Shown piece by piece: positions 24,654 to 32,786 of a DNA stretch of 45,296 bases. The notes beneath the pieces were generated by a model. The model was given only the letters and a program-made list of their open reading frames with translations. It was not told the DNA's origin and did not search any database. The DNA is taken from contig JAFVSY010000123.1 of NCBI GenBank assembly GCA_017503465.1, forward strand, positions 1 through 45,296, given 5' to 3'. The position numbers and the translations under genes were made by a program. This DNA comes from Tidjanibacter sp. GTDB lineage: Bacteria > Bacteroidota > Bacteroidia > Bacteroidales > Rikenellaceae. Each line of letters opens with the position of its first letter. Position 1 is the first letter of the stretch.

Positions 24654-27600
24654 TTATTGGTTGTTGTTATTCTCGGCCAGAGCCTTCATCTTCTCCTCAT
24701 AGCGGCGTTGCTGGCGTGCCTTGCGGCGTGCGGCGGCCTTCTCGCTACGGCCCATAAAGACGTAGTAGAGGATGGGCACAGCCACGAGGGTGAGCACCAA
24801 CGAGAAGGTCAGACCACCGATGATGGTGATACCCATAGGCTGCCACAACTCGGCACCATTACCCAAGCCCAACGCCATAGGCAGCATACCGAGCACGGTG
24901 GTGAGCGAGGTCATCAACACGGGGCGCAGACGGCTCTTGCCGGCCTGCAACACTGCATCGTACATTCCCACACCCCTCTCGCGGAGCAGGTTGGTGAAGT
25001 CCACCATCACGATACCGTTCTTCACCACAATACCCACCAGCATCACTATGGCAATCAAGGCCATAAGGCTCAACGGGGTGTTGGTTATCCACAGCGCAAT
25101 GGCCGAGCCGGGCAGTGCATAGAGGATGGTGAACATAATGATGAAGGGCATAATGAACGACTCAAACTGGGTGGCCATAACGATGTAGACGAGCAGCACG
25201 ATGAGCACCAACAGCATACCGATGTCGGCGAAGGACTCCTGCTGGTCCTCAAAGTCGCCACCGATGGTGGTGTAGACATCCTCGGGCAGGGGGTAGGTGG
25301 CGAGCACGCCATTCACCCTGCCGACCATTTCGCCCAGTGGCACGTTGTTACCAAGGGCTACCGTAACCGTAACAAGCCTCTGGCGATTTTGTCGCTCGAT
25401 GGTGGGCGGAGCATAGACTTCGGTAACCTTGCCGATGTCGCGCACCCTCACGCCCTGGCCACGCTGGTTGTAGACGAGGATGTTCTCCACGTCCTCCAAC
25501 GAGAGTCGGTCCTCCTTGTTGTAGCGCACCTTGATGTAGTACTCCTCGCCATCCTCGCGATAGATGGAGGCGGTCATACCGTTGATGCGGTTACGTATGG
25601 CGGTGGCCACCGTGGAGGAGTTGAGTCCGTAATAGGCCAAGCGGTTGCGGTCGAACTCCACGTTGTACTCGGGCCTCATATCATCCCTCGACACACGCAC
25701 ATCCCTTGCGCCCTCCAAGCGGGAGAACTGCTCCACGAGGTCGGCTGCAATTTGGTTGGTGCGCTCGATGTCGTGGCCGAAAATCTGCACCTGCACCGAG
25801 CTGCCGCCACCCATCATTCCGCCACCACCGCTCACCGTGGAGCGTTTGATTTCGGGTATGGTGGCGAGGTCGGCACGGAACTCATCGGCAATCTCAAAGA
25901 CGGTGCGCTCCCTATCCTGCGGGTCGGTCAGTCGGAAGGTGTAGTTGATGATGTTGCTACCCGTGGTGCTCATTGCGGCAAACACGTTGGAGGTGCTCGA
26001 AGAGCCCGCACTTGTGGAGAGCAGTATCACCTCGGGGTACTTGGCATAGACAATGGAGTCGATGCGGCGTGCCACGGCGGAGGTGTAGCCCACGCTGAGG
26101 TTTTGGTCAAGGGTTATGGTTGCGCTCATCTGGTCGCCATCGCTGCTGGGCATAAACTCGGTGGGTATCTTGGTGGCAAAGAGCCACAGACCGAACACCA
26201 ACAGCAACATCGGAGCAAAGAACACCACCTTCTTGTGGCGCAGTGCCCAACGGAGCACCCTCTCGTAGGCCCTGTCGAGCCATCCGAGGAAGCGGTCAAT
26301 GGGTTTGTAGACGATGCTCAGTCCCTTGTAGGTGTGTTGGTTGTTCTCAATGCGGAGCAACTTGGCCGAGAGCATAGGGGTGAGCGATATGGCGGCGATG
26401 GTGGAGGTGGTTACCACCAGCGACACAATCCAACCGAGCTGTTTGAACATCACACCGGCCATACCCTCCACCATAGTCAAGGGCAGGAATACGGCCACAA
26501 CCACCAGTGTGGTGGCAATTACCGACAGCCACACCTCATTGGTACCATAGATGGCCGCCTCGCGGGGCTTGCTGCCTCGCTCAATGTGGGTGGTGATGTT
26601 CTCCAGCACCACAATGGCGTCATCCACAACCATACCGATGGCGATGGAGAGCGAGGAGAGCGAGATGATGTTGAGCGTACCACCCGTGAGTTGGAGGTAG
26701 ATGAACGACACCACCAGCGAGATGGGGATGGTGAGACAGATGATGAGCGTTGCCCTCCACCTGCCGAGGAAGAAGAGCACCACCAAAATCACAAACAAGA
26801 AGGCGAACATCACCGTGTCGGTCAGTGTGTCGATACTATCCTTGATGTTCTTGGAGGAGTCGCCCAACACGTGTACGGTCACATCCGAGGGGAGGTTGCG
26901 CTCAATCTCGGGCAACATCTTCTTGACCTTCTCCACAATCTTCACGGTGTTGGCTCCCGACTGCTTCTGAATCATCACCCTCACACCCTTTTGGCCGTTG
27001 AGTCTCTCGTCGAGGGTCTCCTCCTCGAGGGTATCTTTGATTTCGGCAATGTCCTGGAGGTAGACCTCTTGTCCGCCGAGGTTGCTGATGAGGATGGTTT
27101 TGAGGTCGTCGGAGGAGTTGAACTCACCGTCGGCCTTGATGTTGTAGGTGTGGTTACCGATGTCGAGCGTACCGCCGGAGGTGTTGATGTTCTCCTGTGC
27201 GATGATACCGCCAATCTGCTCCACCGAGAGCCCATAGGCTTCGAGTTTCACGGGGTCCACGTTCACCTGAATCTCCCTCACGGGGGCACCCATAATGCTC
27301 ACCGAGCCCACGCCGTCAATGCGGCTCAAACGGTTGGAGAACTGCTCCTCCAAAATCTTGTTGAGCGCAGGATAACTCTCCTCGGCGGTGATAGCAAACG
27401 ACATAATCGGCATCATTGAGGAGTTGAAACGGAAGAGGATGGGCTCCTCGGCGTCGTCGGGCATAAAGTCGGTGAGTCGGCCGAGTGCATCGCGGATGTC
27501 GTTGGAGGCTTCGTCGAGGTTGGTACCCCACTCAAACTCCAGCGACACGAGCGACACTCCATCGCTCGACTTGGAGGTTATCTCCTTGAGGTTGCTCACC

Positions 27601-27818
27601 GTGTTCAGACCATCCTCAATGCGCCTGGTGATGTTGTTTTCCACATCCTCGGCATTGGCACCCTGATAGGTGGTAACCACCGAGATGGCCGGCAGGTCCA
27701 TTTCGGGCAACTGGTCGATGGCCAGATTGTTCAGCGAGAAAAGACCGAAGACAATCACCGCCACGAAGATTAGGGCGGTGGAAATCGGCTTTCTAACGGA
27801 GGTTTCGTATATTTTCAT
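24654..27818 (-). CDS. RND efflux pump, inner-membrane permease (AcrB/HAE family)
   Basis: 1054 residues, full length for a hydrophobe/amphiphile RND pump. The first helix follows MKIYETSVRKPISTALIF. The porter domain contains YQGANAEDVENNITRRIEDG. The TM4 proton-relay pair D399-D400 sits in GMVVDDAIVVLEN. The second half repeats the layout (VMATQFESFIMPFIIMFTI, GIVVKNGIVMVDF). A basic tail ends NNNNQ. It acts with the adaptor and TolC genes upstream in the same operon to export drugs, bile components or similar compounds; the substrate cannot be told from sequence. The hydrophobic family (HAE-type DD motif) argues against a heavy-metal CusA pump. Confidence 0.96.
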   Translation of the reverse strand: MKIYETSVRKPISTALIFVAVIVFGLFSLNNLAIDQLPEMDLPAISVVTTYQGANAEDVENNITRRIEDGLNTVSNLKEITSKSSDGVSLVSLEFEWGTNLDEASNDIRDALGRLTDFMPDDAEEPILFRFNSSMMPIMSFAITAEESYPALNKILEEQFSNRLSRIDGVGSVSIMGAPVREIQVNVDPVKLEAYGLSVEQIGGIIAQENINTSGGTLDIGNHTYNIKADGEFNSSDDLKTILISNLGGQEVYLQDIAEIKDTLEEETLDERLNGQKGVRVMIQKQSGANTVKIVEKVKKMLPEIERNLPSDVTVHVLGDSSKNIKDSIDTLTDTVMFAFLFVILVVLFFLGRWRATLIICLTIPISLVVSFIYLQLTGGTLNIISLSSLSIAIGMVVDDAIVVLENITTHIERGSKPREAAIYGTNEVWLSVIATTLVVVAVFLPLTMVEGMAGVMFKQLGWIVSLVVTTSTIAAISLTPMLSAKLLRIENNQHTYKGLSIVYKPIDRFLGWLDRAYERVLRWALRHKKVVFFAPMLLLVFGLWLFATKIPTEFMPSSDGDQMSATITLDQNLSVGYTSAVARRIDSIVYAKYPEVILLSTSAGSSSTSNVFAAMSTTGSNIINYTFRLTDPQDRERTVFEIADEFRADLATIPEIKRSTVSGGGGMMGGGSSVQVQIFGHDIERTNQIAADLVEQFSRLEGARDVRVSRDDMRPEYNVEFDRNRLAYYGLNSSTVATAIRNRINGMTASIYREDGEEYYIKVRYNKEDRLSLEDVENILVYNQRGQGVRVRDIGKVTEVYAPPTIERQNRQRLVTVTVALGNNVPLGEMVGRVNGVLATYPLPEDVYTTIGGDFEDQQESFADIGMLLVLIVLLVYIVMATQFESFIMPFIIMFTILYALPGSAIALWITNTPLSLMALIAIVMLVGIVVKNGIVMVDFTNLLRERGVGMYDAVLQAGKSRLRPVLMTSLTTVLGMLPMALGLGNGAELWQPMGITIIGGLTFSLVLTLVAVPILYYVFMGRSEKAAARRKARQQRRYEEKMKALAENNNNQ

Positions 27819-27913
27819 CTTTGCTTGATTTCTCTAAATAGTAGGTAACTCTTTGAGTTGTCTGTATTCCAAATTCGGGGGATGGGAAAGTGTGTGCTGT
27901 GCGCGTTGAACCA

Positions 27914-28963
27914 CTATTCTACGACCTCCACTTGTGCGCCGTCTTTGAGTTTGGAGAGTGCGGTGATGGCAACCTGCTCGCCCTCGGCAAGGCCGCTGAG
28001 CACCTCCACCTTGTCGCCCACCTGACGACCGAGGCTTACAACCTTGCGCTCGGCAACGCCATCTTTGATGACGTAGACATAGCGGTCGTTCACACCCATC
28101 TGCTTCTGCACAGCCACATCGGGCACCACAAGGCTGCTGCGGTTACCCATATTGAACTCCGTGCGGGCAAACATACCCGGGCGCAAAATCTCCTTGCCAT
28201 TGGGCACGAGCACCTCCACGTTGAAGGTGTGGGTGTTGGCGTTGATTGCGGGGTAGACGATGTTCACCTCGCCCTCAAACACCTTGTCGGGGTAGACATC
28301 GGCCATAACAGCCACCTTCATACCCTTGTAGACCTGTGGGTAGTATTGCTCGGAGAGGGCAACGATAGCCTTCAGGCGGTTGATTTGCATCACCTGCAAC
28401 ACACCCACGCCACCGTCGGCATTACCGCCCATTGTGAACAGGTCGCCGGGCTCGTTGTAGCGACCGGTGATGACACCGTCAATGGGCGAACGAAGTTCGA
28501 TGTTGCGCTCCAAGTTGGCGATGTTCTCCTCCATAACCGAAACGGAGGTCTCGAGTTCGTCAATCTGCGATTGACTCACGCCTCCGGCCTCGTACACTTT
28601 GCGCATACGGGCCAAGTTCTGCTTGGCATTTTTGAGTTGTGCGGAGGTCTGGTTGTATTGGTTGCGGTCGAGGGTGGCAACGAGTTGTCCCTGCTTTACG
28701 TGGTCGCCCACATCAACCCTAATCTCGTCAATGCGGAGAGCCATCTGGGGAGTGATAAAGGTTTTTTTGTAGGGCAGCAGAGTGGTTGTGAAGTCCACGG
28801 TTTGGGCCACGTTGATGCGCTCCACGGGGGTGGTCTTGGTCAGCACGGTTGTCTGCTGTGTGAGCACGCTCTCCACTGCGGGAGTCTTTTTCGCTCCGCC
28901 CGAGCAACCTGCCAGGGCGAGTGTGGCCACTGCGGCCACTGCAATCAAAATACTACGTTTCAT
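27914..28963 (-). CDS. RND efflux periplasmic adaptor (membrane-fusion lipoprotein)
   Basis: 349 residues. A lipoprotein signal with lipobox LAGC (MKRSILIAVAAVATLALAGC) is followed by a Gly/Lys linker. A barrel-sandwich half is at about 70-100 (VDVGDHVKQGQLVATLD). A coiled hairpin follows (QYNQTSAQLKNAKQNLARMRKVYEAG, DELETSVSVMEENIANLERN), then the second lipoyl half (ELRSPIDGVITGRYNEPGDL), a beta-barrel, and the membrane-proximal domain ending DGAQVEVVE. It links the pump to TolC. 95 bp separate it from the pump gene; a 280 bp hairpin-rich gap separates it from tolC. Confidence 0.95.
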   Translation of the reverse strand: MKRSILIAVAAVATLALAGCSGGAKKTPAVESVLTQQTTVLTKTTPVERINVAQTVDFTTTLLPYKKTFITPQMALRIDEIRVDVGDHVKQGQLVATLDRNQYNQTSAQLKNAKQNLARMRKVYEAGGVSQSQIDELETSVSVMEENIANLERNIELRSPIDGVITGRYNEPGDLFTMGGNADGGVGVLQVMQINRLKAIVALSEQYYPQVYKGMKVAVMADVYPDKVFEGEVNIVYPAINANTHTFNVEVLVPNGKEILRPGMFARTEFNMGNRSSLVVPDVAVQKQMGVNDRYVYVIKDGVAERKVVSLGRQVGDKVEVLSGLAEGEQVAITALSKLKDGAQVEVVE

Positions 28964-29050
28964 AAAACTTTGCTATCTAACGCCACTATCTCCGACGTCA
29001 AAAAAATTATATTATTTACTATGTTCTCAATTTTCAAAACAGACGCCCCC

Positions 29051-29132
29051 GCCACTTCGTGGCACCCCCTCTAACTTAGAGGGGGACCTTCTTATTCTCG
29101 GGTATCTTTTTTAATACCCGTGCCGAAGGCAC
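29051..29132. repeat. cluster of short hairpins inside the efflux operon
   Basis: Successive perfect stems: GCCAC/GTGGC (29051-29063), CCCCCTCT-AACTT-AGAGGGGG (29065-29085), CGGGTAT/ATACCCG (29099-29120), GTGCC/GGCAC (29120-29132). A fifth, CCACC/GGTGG, is at 29166-29178. They lie in the tolC-adaptor gap. The first two have the architecture of the element at 39708-39758; the third repeats the hairpin core at 18513-18536. Confidence 0.78.
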
Positions 29133-29136
29133 ACCA

Positions 29137-29164
29137 AAATTTTGAATTTTGAATTTTGAATTAA
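29137..29164. repeat. GAATTTT heptamer array, 4 units
   Basis: AAATTTT, GAATTTT, GAATTTT, GAATTAA, directly after the hairpin cluster. It is the fifth locus with this heptamer. Confidence 0.85.
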
Positions 29165-29243
29165 CCCACCTTCGGTGGCTTTTAGTTGCTCTCGCTCGGC
29201 AAAGTGTGCAAGCACCCTCTGCCCTCGCTTACTCGCAACTTTC

Positions 29244-30605
29244 TCAATTCTCAAACCCTTTGCCGATGACCTTTTCGTAGTCGGCACGTGCGGCCAAAAA
29301 GTCGTAGATGGCTTGCGAGTAGTTCAACTTGGCCTGCGTGAGCGACAACTCCGAGGAGTTGAGTTCCAAAATGGTGCCCGTACCTGCATTGTAGCGCACC
29401 TGGGCAATCTCGTAGGCCTTGCCCGCCTGGCGCACCGTAATCTCGTTGGAGTTCATCTTCTCCTTGGCGGTGAGGATGTTGTTGAAGGCACTCTCCACCT
29501 GCACGTTCACACTCTGTGTGAGGTAGTCCCTTTGGAGGGAGAGTTGGTGCAGTGAGTTACGAATTTCGTGGGCCTTGTTGATGTTGCGGCCACCCGAAAA
29601 GAGGGGTATGCTGATGGATACTCCTGCCGACAGAGGGTTCTGCCACCACCACTCCTTCTTGGTTGTGGGTGCAGCGGGGCCTCCCATACTACCACCAATA
29701 ATCTCGCCGAAGTTCATCGAGTTGTCGTTACCGGAGTAGATGAAGGTGGAGAAGGCTGCCACGGTGGGCAGACGGCTGGCGTTGGTCAGTTTGAGTTGGT
29801 GCTCGAGCATCTTGGCTTGGAACTCCAACGAGCGCAGGTCGGCATTGGCCGAGAGGTCCACACTATCGGTGGGCACGGTGGCTGCGGCTACCTCATCGGC
29901 AAAGTCGTCCAGCGAGCCCTCCAGCACAAAGTCAACCTCGGCAGGCAAGCCGAGATACATCCTGAAGAGCATCTTGGTCGCCTTGATGGAGTTTTCGGTC
30001 TGCACAATGTTGGGGCGCAGGTTGCTTAGTTGCACCTGGGCCGACAGCAGGTCATACTCGCTGGCAAGCCCCTGCTTGTACATAGCCTCGGTGTTGGCCA
30101 CCGTCTCGGCTATCGACTTCTCGCTCTCCTTGAGCACCTCCAACGATTGCTCGGCCAACAGGATGTTGTAGTACCCCTTTTTGACCTCGTTGGTGAGGTT
30201 GATTTTGGACGAGCGTGCGCTCTCCACGGCCTGCTCCATCTGTGTGCGGTTCATTTTGAGCGTCTCGTAGACGGTGGGCGCATAGAGCGGCAACGAGAGC
30301 GAAGCCTGATTGTTGATGGTGTTGTCGGCACCAAACGACAGACCCTTGGCCATCTCCTGCTTCACAATGCTGTAGGAGTACTGGCTCTGCACCGACACGT
30401 TGGGCAGCAGACTACCAATGGTCTGCTTGCGAACCCAATCCTGACGCTCAATCTCCAACTGCGATACCACAATCGTTGGGTTGTCGCTCAGGGCAATCTC
30501 CAGAGCCTTGTCAAGCGAGAGGGTGACCACCTGCGCCCTTGCCGATGCCAAGGAGCAGACGATGCCCACAACCACACAAAGCCCTGCTGTGAATGTTCGT
30601 TTCAT
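29244..30605 (-). CDS. TolC-family outer-membrane efflux channel
   Basis: 453 residues. Signal peptide MKRTFTAGLCVVVGIVCSLA...ARAQ. Two OEP repeats follow. The first half has LDKALEIALSDNPTIVVSQLEIERQ, EVKKGYYNILLAEQSLEVLKE and SEYDLLSAQVQLSNLRPN. The second half has LSAGVSISIPLFSGGRNINKA, FNNILTAKEKMNSNEITV and LELNSSELSLTQAKLNYSQA. It forms the outer-membrane duct of the RND pump. It starts 6 bp after the TetR stop codon, so these two are certainly co-transcribed. Confidence 0.95.
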   Translation of the reverse strand: MKRTFTAGLCVVVGIVCSLASARAQVVTLSLDKALEIALSDNPTIVVSQLEIERQDWVRKQTIGSLLPNVSVQSQYSYSIVKQEMAKGLSFGADNTINNQASLSLPLYAPTVYETLKMNRTQMEQAVESARSSKINLTNEVKKGYYNILLAEQSLEVLKESEKSIAETVANTEAMYKQGLASEYDLLSAQVQLSNLRPNIVQTENSIKATKMLFRMYLGLPAEVDFVLEGSLDDFADEVAAATVPTDSVDLSANADLRSLEFQAKMLEHQLKLTNASRLPTVAAFSTFIYSGNDNSMNFGEIIGGSMGGPAAPTTKKEWWWQNPLSAGVSISIPLFSGGRNINKAHEIRNSLHQLSLQRDYLTQSVNVQVESAFNNILTAKEKMNSNEITVRQAGKAYEIAQVRYNAGTGTILELNSSELSLTQAKLNYSQAIYDFLAARADYEKVIGKGFEN

Positions 30606-30610
30606 AATCT

Positions 30611-31225
30611 TTATTGTTGTTTTAGAAAATTATTGTCAATGTATGTGCGACCCTTGTCGGTGGCAATGCCTCGCAAGAAGAGAACCACCGCGTGGGGGAT
30701 GGAGTTGTCATCAACATTCAAACCCGTGGAGGCTGTGTTCTCCTCAATGATGTCCAGACCTATAATATAATTAGTCATCGCGCGCGAGTAGAAGTGCAGG
30801 TCGAGCGAGCCCATCACCAACCCCTCTTCGACTCCCACCTTGAGAGTGTCCAAAATGTTTGCCACAACGGCCTCGTGCATACGGATGATGAAATCGGTGG
30901 CGAGTTCCGGGTAGTAGCGCTTGAGCTGGCAGAGCACCTTGGAGGTGAGTTTGTGTGCGGGCCCCTCCTGTGTGAAGCGCAACCACACAGAGTGGAAGGC
31001 GTTCTCGGCCCTGACCACAGCCTCCTCGCCGTGGCGGTGCATCTGCTCCAGGTAGTGCTGCAGGGCGAGGGATATGAGCTCGGTGCGGTCGGTAAACAGT
31101 TCGTAGAGCGTGCGCTTGGACATACCGCAACGGCGGGCGATGTCGTCCATCCTCACAGCCTTGATACCCTCCTTGACGAACATCTCGGAGGCCACGCTTA
31201 CGATTTTTTCTTTCGTGTTGTTCAT
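30611..31225 (-). CDS. TetR/AcrR-family transcriptional regulator
   Basis: 204 residues. N-terminal helix-turn-helix at about 8-55 (IVSVASEMFVKEGIKAVRMDDIARRCGMSKRTLYELF) with the usual TetR spacing, then a helical ligand-binding domain of about 145 residues. It is the first gene of the efflux operon and most likely represses it, with ligand binding relieving repression; that is inferred from position and family. A consensus promoter lies 59 bp upstream. The operator was not identified with confidence. Confidence 0.93.
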   Translation of the reverse strand: MNNTKEKIVSVASEMFVKEGIKAVRMDDIARRCGMSKRTLYELFTDRTELISLALQHYLEQMHRHGEEAVVRAENAFHSVWLRFTQEGPAHKLTSKVLCQLKRYYPELATDFIIRMHEAVVANILDTLKVGVEEGLVMGSLDLHFYSRAMTNYIIGLDIIEENTASTGLNVDDNSIPHAVVLFLRGIATDKGRTYIDNNFLKQQ

Positions 31226-31283
31226 TGTTTGTCTACTTTTCCCTTCGGGGCGTGGTTTGTGGCGAGTGCCCCAAAGGTGGCCG

Positions 31284-31314
31284 CAAAGGTAACGAGAAAA
31301 CTCGGAAAACCAAA
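31284..31314 (-). promoter_or_regulatory. consensus promoter of the TetR-efflux operon
   Basis: On the minus strand TTTG (31311-31314), a 19 nt spacer, TACCTTTG (31284-31291): a full match to TTTG-N19-TAnnTTTG. Predicted start is near 31277, 52 nt before the TetR ATG at 31225. Confidence 0.82.
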
Positions 31315-31395
31315 CGAGTTTTTCGGTTTTCTTATTGTGTATGGTCCGATTTTTTTAGAAATGGAATTTTGTTGAGGGCTGTGTGTCAGGGAGAT

Positions 31396-31434
31396 AAAAA
31401 AAGGTCGCCTTTAATCAAAAGGCAACCTTTTTTT
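31396..31434 (-). terminator. strong terminator of the candidate small RNA
   Basis: On the minus strand AAAAAAAGGTTGCCTTT pairs with AAAGGCGACCTTTTTTT around a short TGATT-like loop, with one internal mismatch. It ends in seven T. It lies 82 bp upstream of the -33 box of the tetR promoter. Confidence 0.88.
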
Positions 31435-31510
31435 CTAAACAGGGGACAGAATCACTTCTAACCCTGTTTCTACTAACCTAAAACTACTAACCTAAATGAA
31501 CCTTAAAACT
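31396..31510 (-). ncRNA. candidate small non-coding RNA, about 115 nt
   Basis: Bounded by a consensus promoter (31517-31549) and a strong intrinsic terminator, with no ORF of note inside. Predicted 5' to 3': an unpaired G/U/A-rich 5' part with a 14 nt repeat (TTAGGTTAGTAG occurs twice), a hairpin with an AAACAGGG/CCCTGTTT stem, then the terminator hairpin. It could instead be an untranslated leader that is always attenuated before tetR. A named Rfam family is possible, but I cannot assign one. Confidence 0.62.
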
Positions 31511-31516
31511 TCACTG

Positions 31517-31549
31517 CAAAGATAAGGACATTCTGAGCAAACTTCCAAA
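31517..31549 (-). promoter_or_regulatory. consensus promoter of the candidate small RNA
   Basis: On the minus strand TTTG (31546-31549), a 21 nt spacer, TATCTTTG (31517-31524). Both boxes are perfect. The upstream 140 bp (to 31668) are very AT-rich, with an inverted repeat CTTCCAA/TTGGAAG (31542-31548/31581-31587) that overlaps the -33 box and could be an operator. Confidence 0.75.
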
Positions 31550-31668
31550 CATATTAAAATTTTTTAATAATAATTTAACATTGGAAGTTGTGTTGAATTT
31601 GTTAATTTTAGGCGTATAGCGTTGATTGTCAGTGTGTTCTATTGGTTATAAAGAATAATGGGTAAAAT

Positions 31669-32718
31669 TTACCGCCCGAAGAGTTTAAGCAACTTTGCAA
31701 GCACCATTTCGGGCCCGATGCGGGTCATACACTCATAGTGCCCAAAGAGGCAAGGCCTGCGTCCGCCCTCCGAACAGGGCCTGCACGGAAGGTCCAACTG
31801 CACCGTGTAGCGGGGGTCTTGGCCGTAGCCACAAGACTCTATGAATGGGTGCGTTGCACCCCACACCGACACCGCAGGAGTGCCCACCAGTGAGGCAAGG
31901 CTCAACACCGGGTGGTCCACCGTAACCACCGCATCCAACACCGAGATGAGGTCCATCTGCTCATCGAGTGAGGCCCTCTCTGCCACCGACACCACGGCAG
32001 GGAAAAGGCTCTCCATACCCTCGCAGAACTGCTTTTGGTAGGTGCCGTTGCCGAACACAAAGACTTTTTCGTAGCGTGCGGCGAGTTGTTTTATCAGTTC
32101 GGCCGATTGGTCGATGGGGTAGCAATTACCCTTGTGGGCAGAGAGCAGTGCCACGCCAACCCACCGTCCTTTCTTCTCGCCTGCGAGTATGGTGGCAATT
32201 TGTGGTGGGGTGCCTGCACGCCTTTTGCGCACGGGGGCGGGCATACTGAAGGGGAGCCCCAAGCGCCCGAACACATCGCGTGAACGCTGCGAGAGGGGAG
32301 TGAGTTGGACCATCACCTTGCGGAACTTGCGGGTGAGCAGTTTGCGCTCAATCTTGCCACGCACGATGACCGAGGTGCGCCTACGCCACGGAGTAAGGCA
32401 GAAACGCAACCTGCGGCTGCGGGGCGAGGCCTCCAAGTCGGCCACCATCCCAATGCGTAGCCGCTGAATGTGCCTCCACAGGCGCAGCCCTCCGAAGAGC
32501 CCCTTGTAGGCCACATCGTCGGCCAGCACAAACTCCAGCCCTGCCACGCCACGGAACAGAGGGCGCAGTGCGGAGGTGGTCAGCACGGTCAGGCGCAGGT
32601 CGGGGTAGTCGCGCTTGAGTCCGCGCAATGCGTGTACGCACATTGCCGCTTTGGCCACATCCGTGAGGCGTATGACAAGCACCTGTTTGGGCTCGGTTGG
32701 CGGGGTGGGTTGTTTCAT
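31669..32718 (-). CDS. glycosyltransferase family 9 (heptosyltransferase-like)
   Basis: 349 residues. A GT9 enzyme adding a sugar (typically heptose) to LPS core from a nucleotide-sugar donor on the cytoplasmic face. N-terminal Rossmann half: VLVIRLTDVAKAAMCVHALRGL, then VADLEASPRSRRLRF. C-terminal half: VGVALLSAHKGNCYPID, MDLISVLDAVVTVDHPVLSLASLVGTPAVSVWGATHP, and the Cys-rich LPCRPCSEGGRRPCLFGHYECM, typical of Bacteroidetes GT9 proteins. The usual GD/DALL start motif is altered to RLTDVAKA. It stands alone, 68 bp from the DUF4435 gene upstream on the same strand. The acceptor is unknown. Confidence 0.92.
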   Translation of the reverse strand: MKQPTPPTEPKQVLVIRLTDVAKAAMCVHALRGLKRDYPDLRLTVLTTSALRPLFRGVAGLEFVLADDVAYKGLFGGLRLWRHIQRLRIGMVADLEASPRSRRLRFCLTPWRRRTSVIVRGKIERKLLTRKFRKVMVQLTPLSQRSRDVFGRLGLPFSMPAPVRKRRAGTPPQIATILAGEKKGRWVGVALLSAHKGNCYPIDQSAELIKQLAARYEKVFVFGNGTYQKQFCEGMESLFPAVVSVAERASLDEQMDLISVLDAVVTVDHPVLSLASLVGTPAVSVWGATHPFIESCGYGQDPRYTVQLDLPCRPCSEGGRRPCLFGHYECMTRIGPEMVLAKLLKLFGR

Positions 32719-32786
32719 CTTTGGGAGGGTGGTGTGTATGCGTGTGTAAAATGTAGTGGCAAGTGGGCCGTTGGAAAATTATTAAC

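Noticed and set aside
24639..27419. A 926-residue open frame antisense to the RND pump gene
   Set aside because: It is His/Val/Gly-rich with no domain logic and mirrors the pump gene's codon bias. The opposite strand encodes an intact RND family protein.
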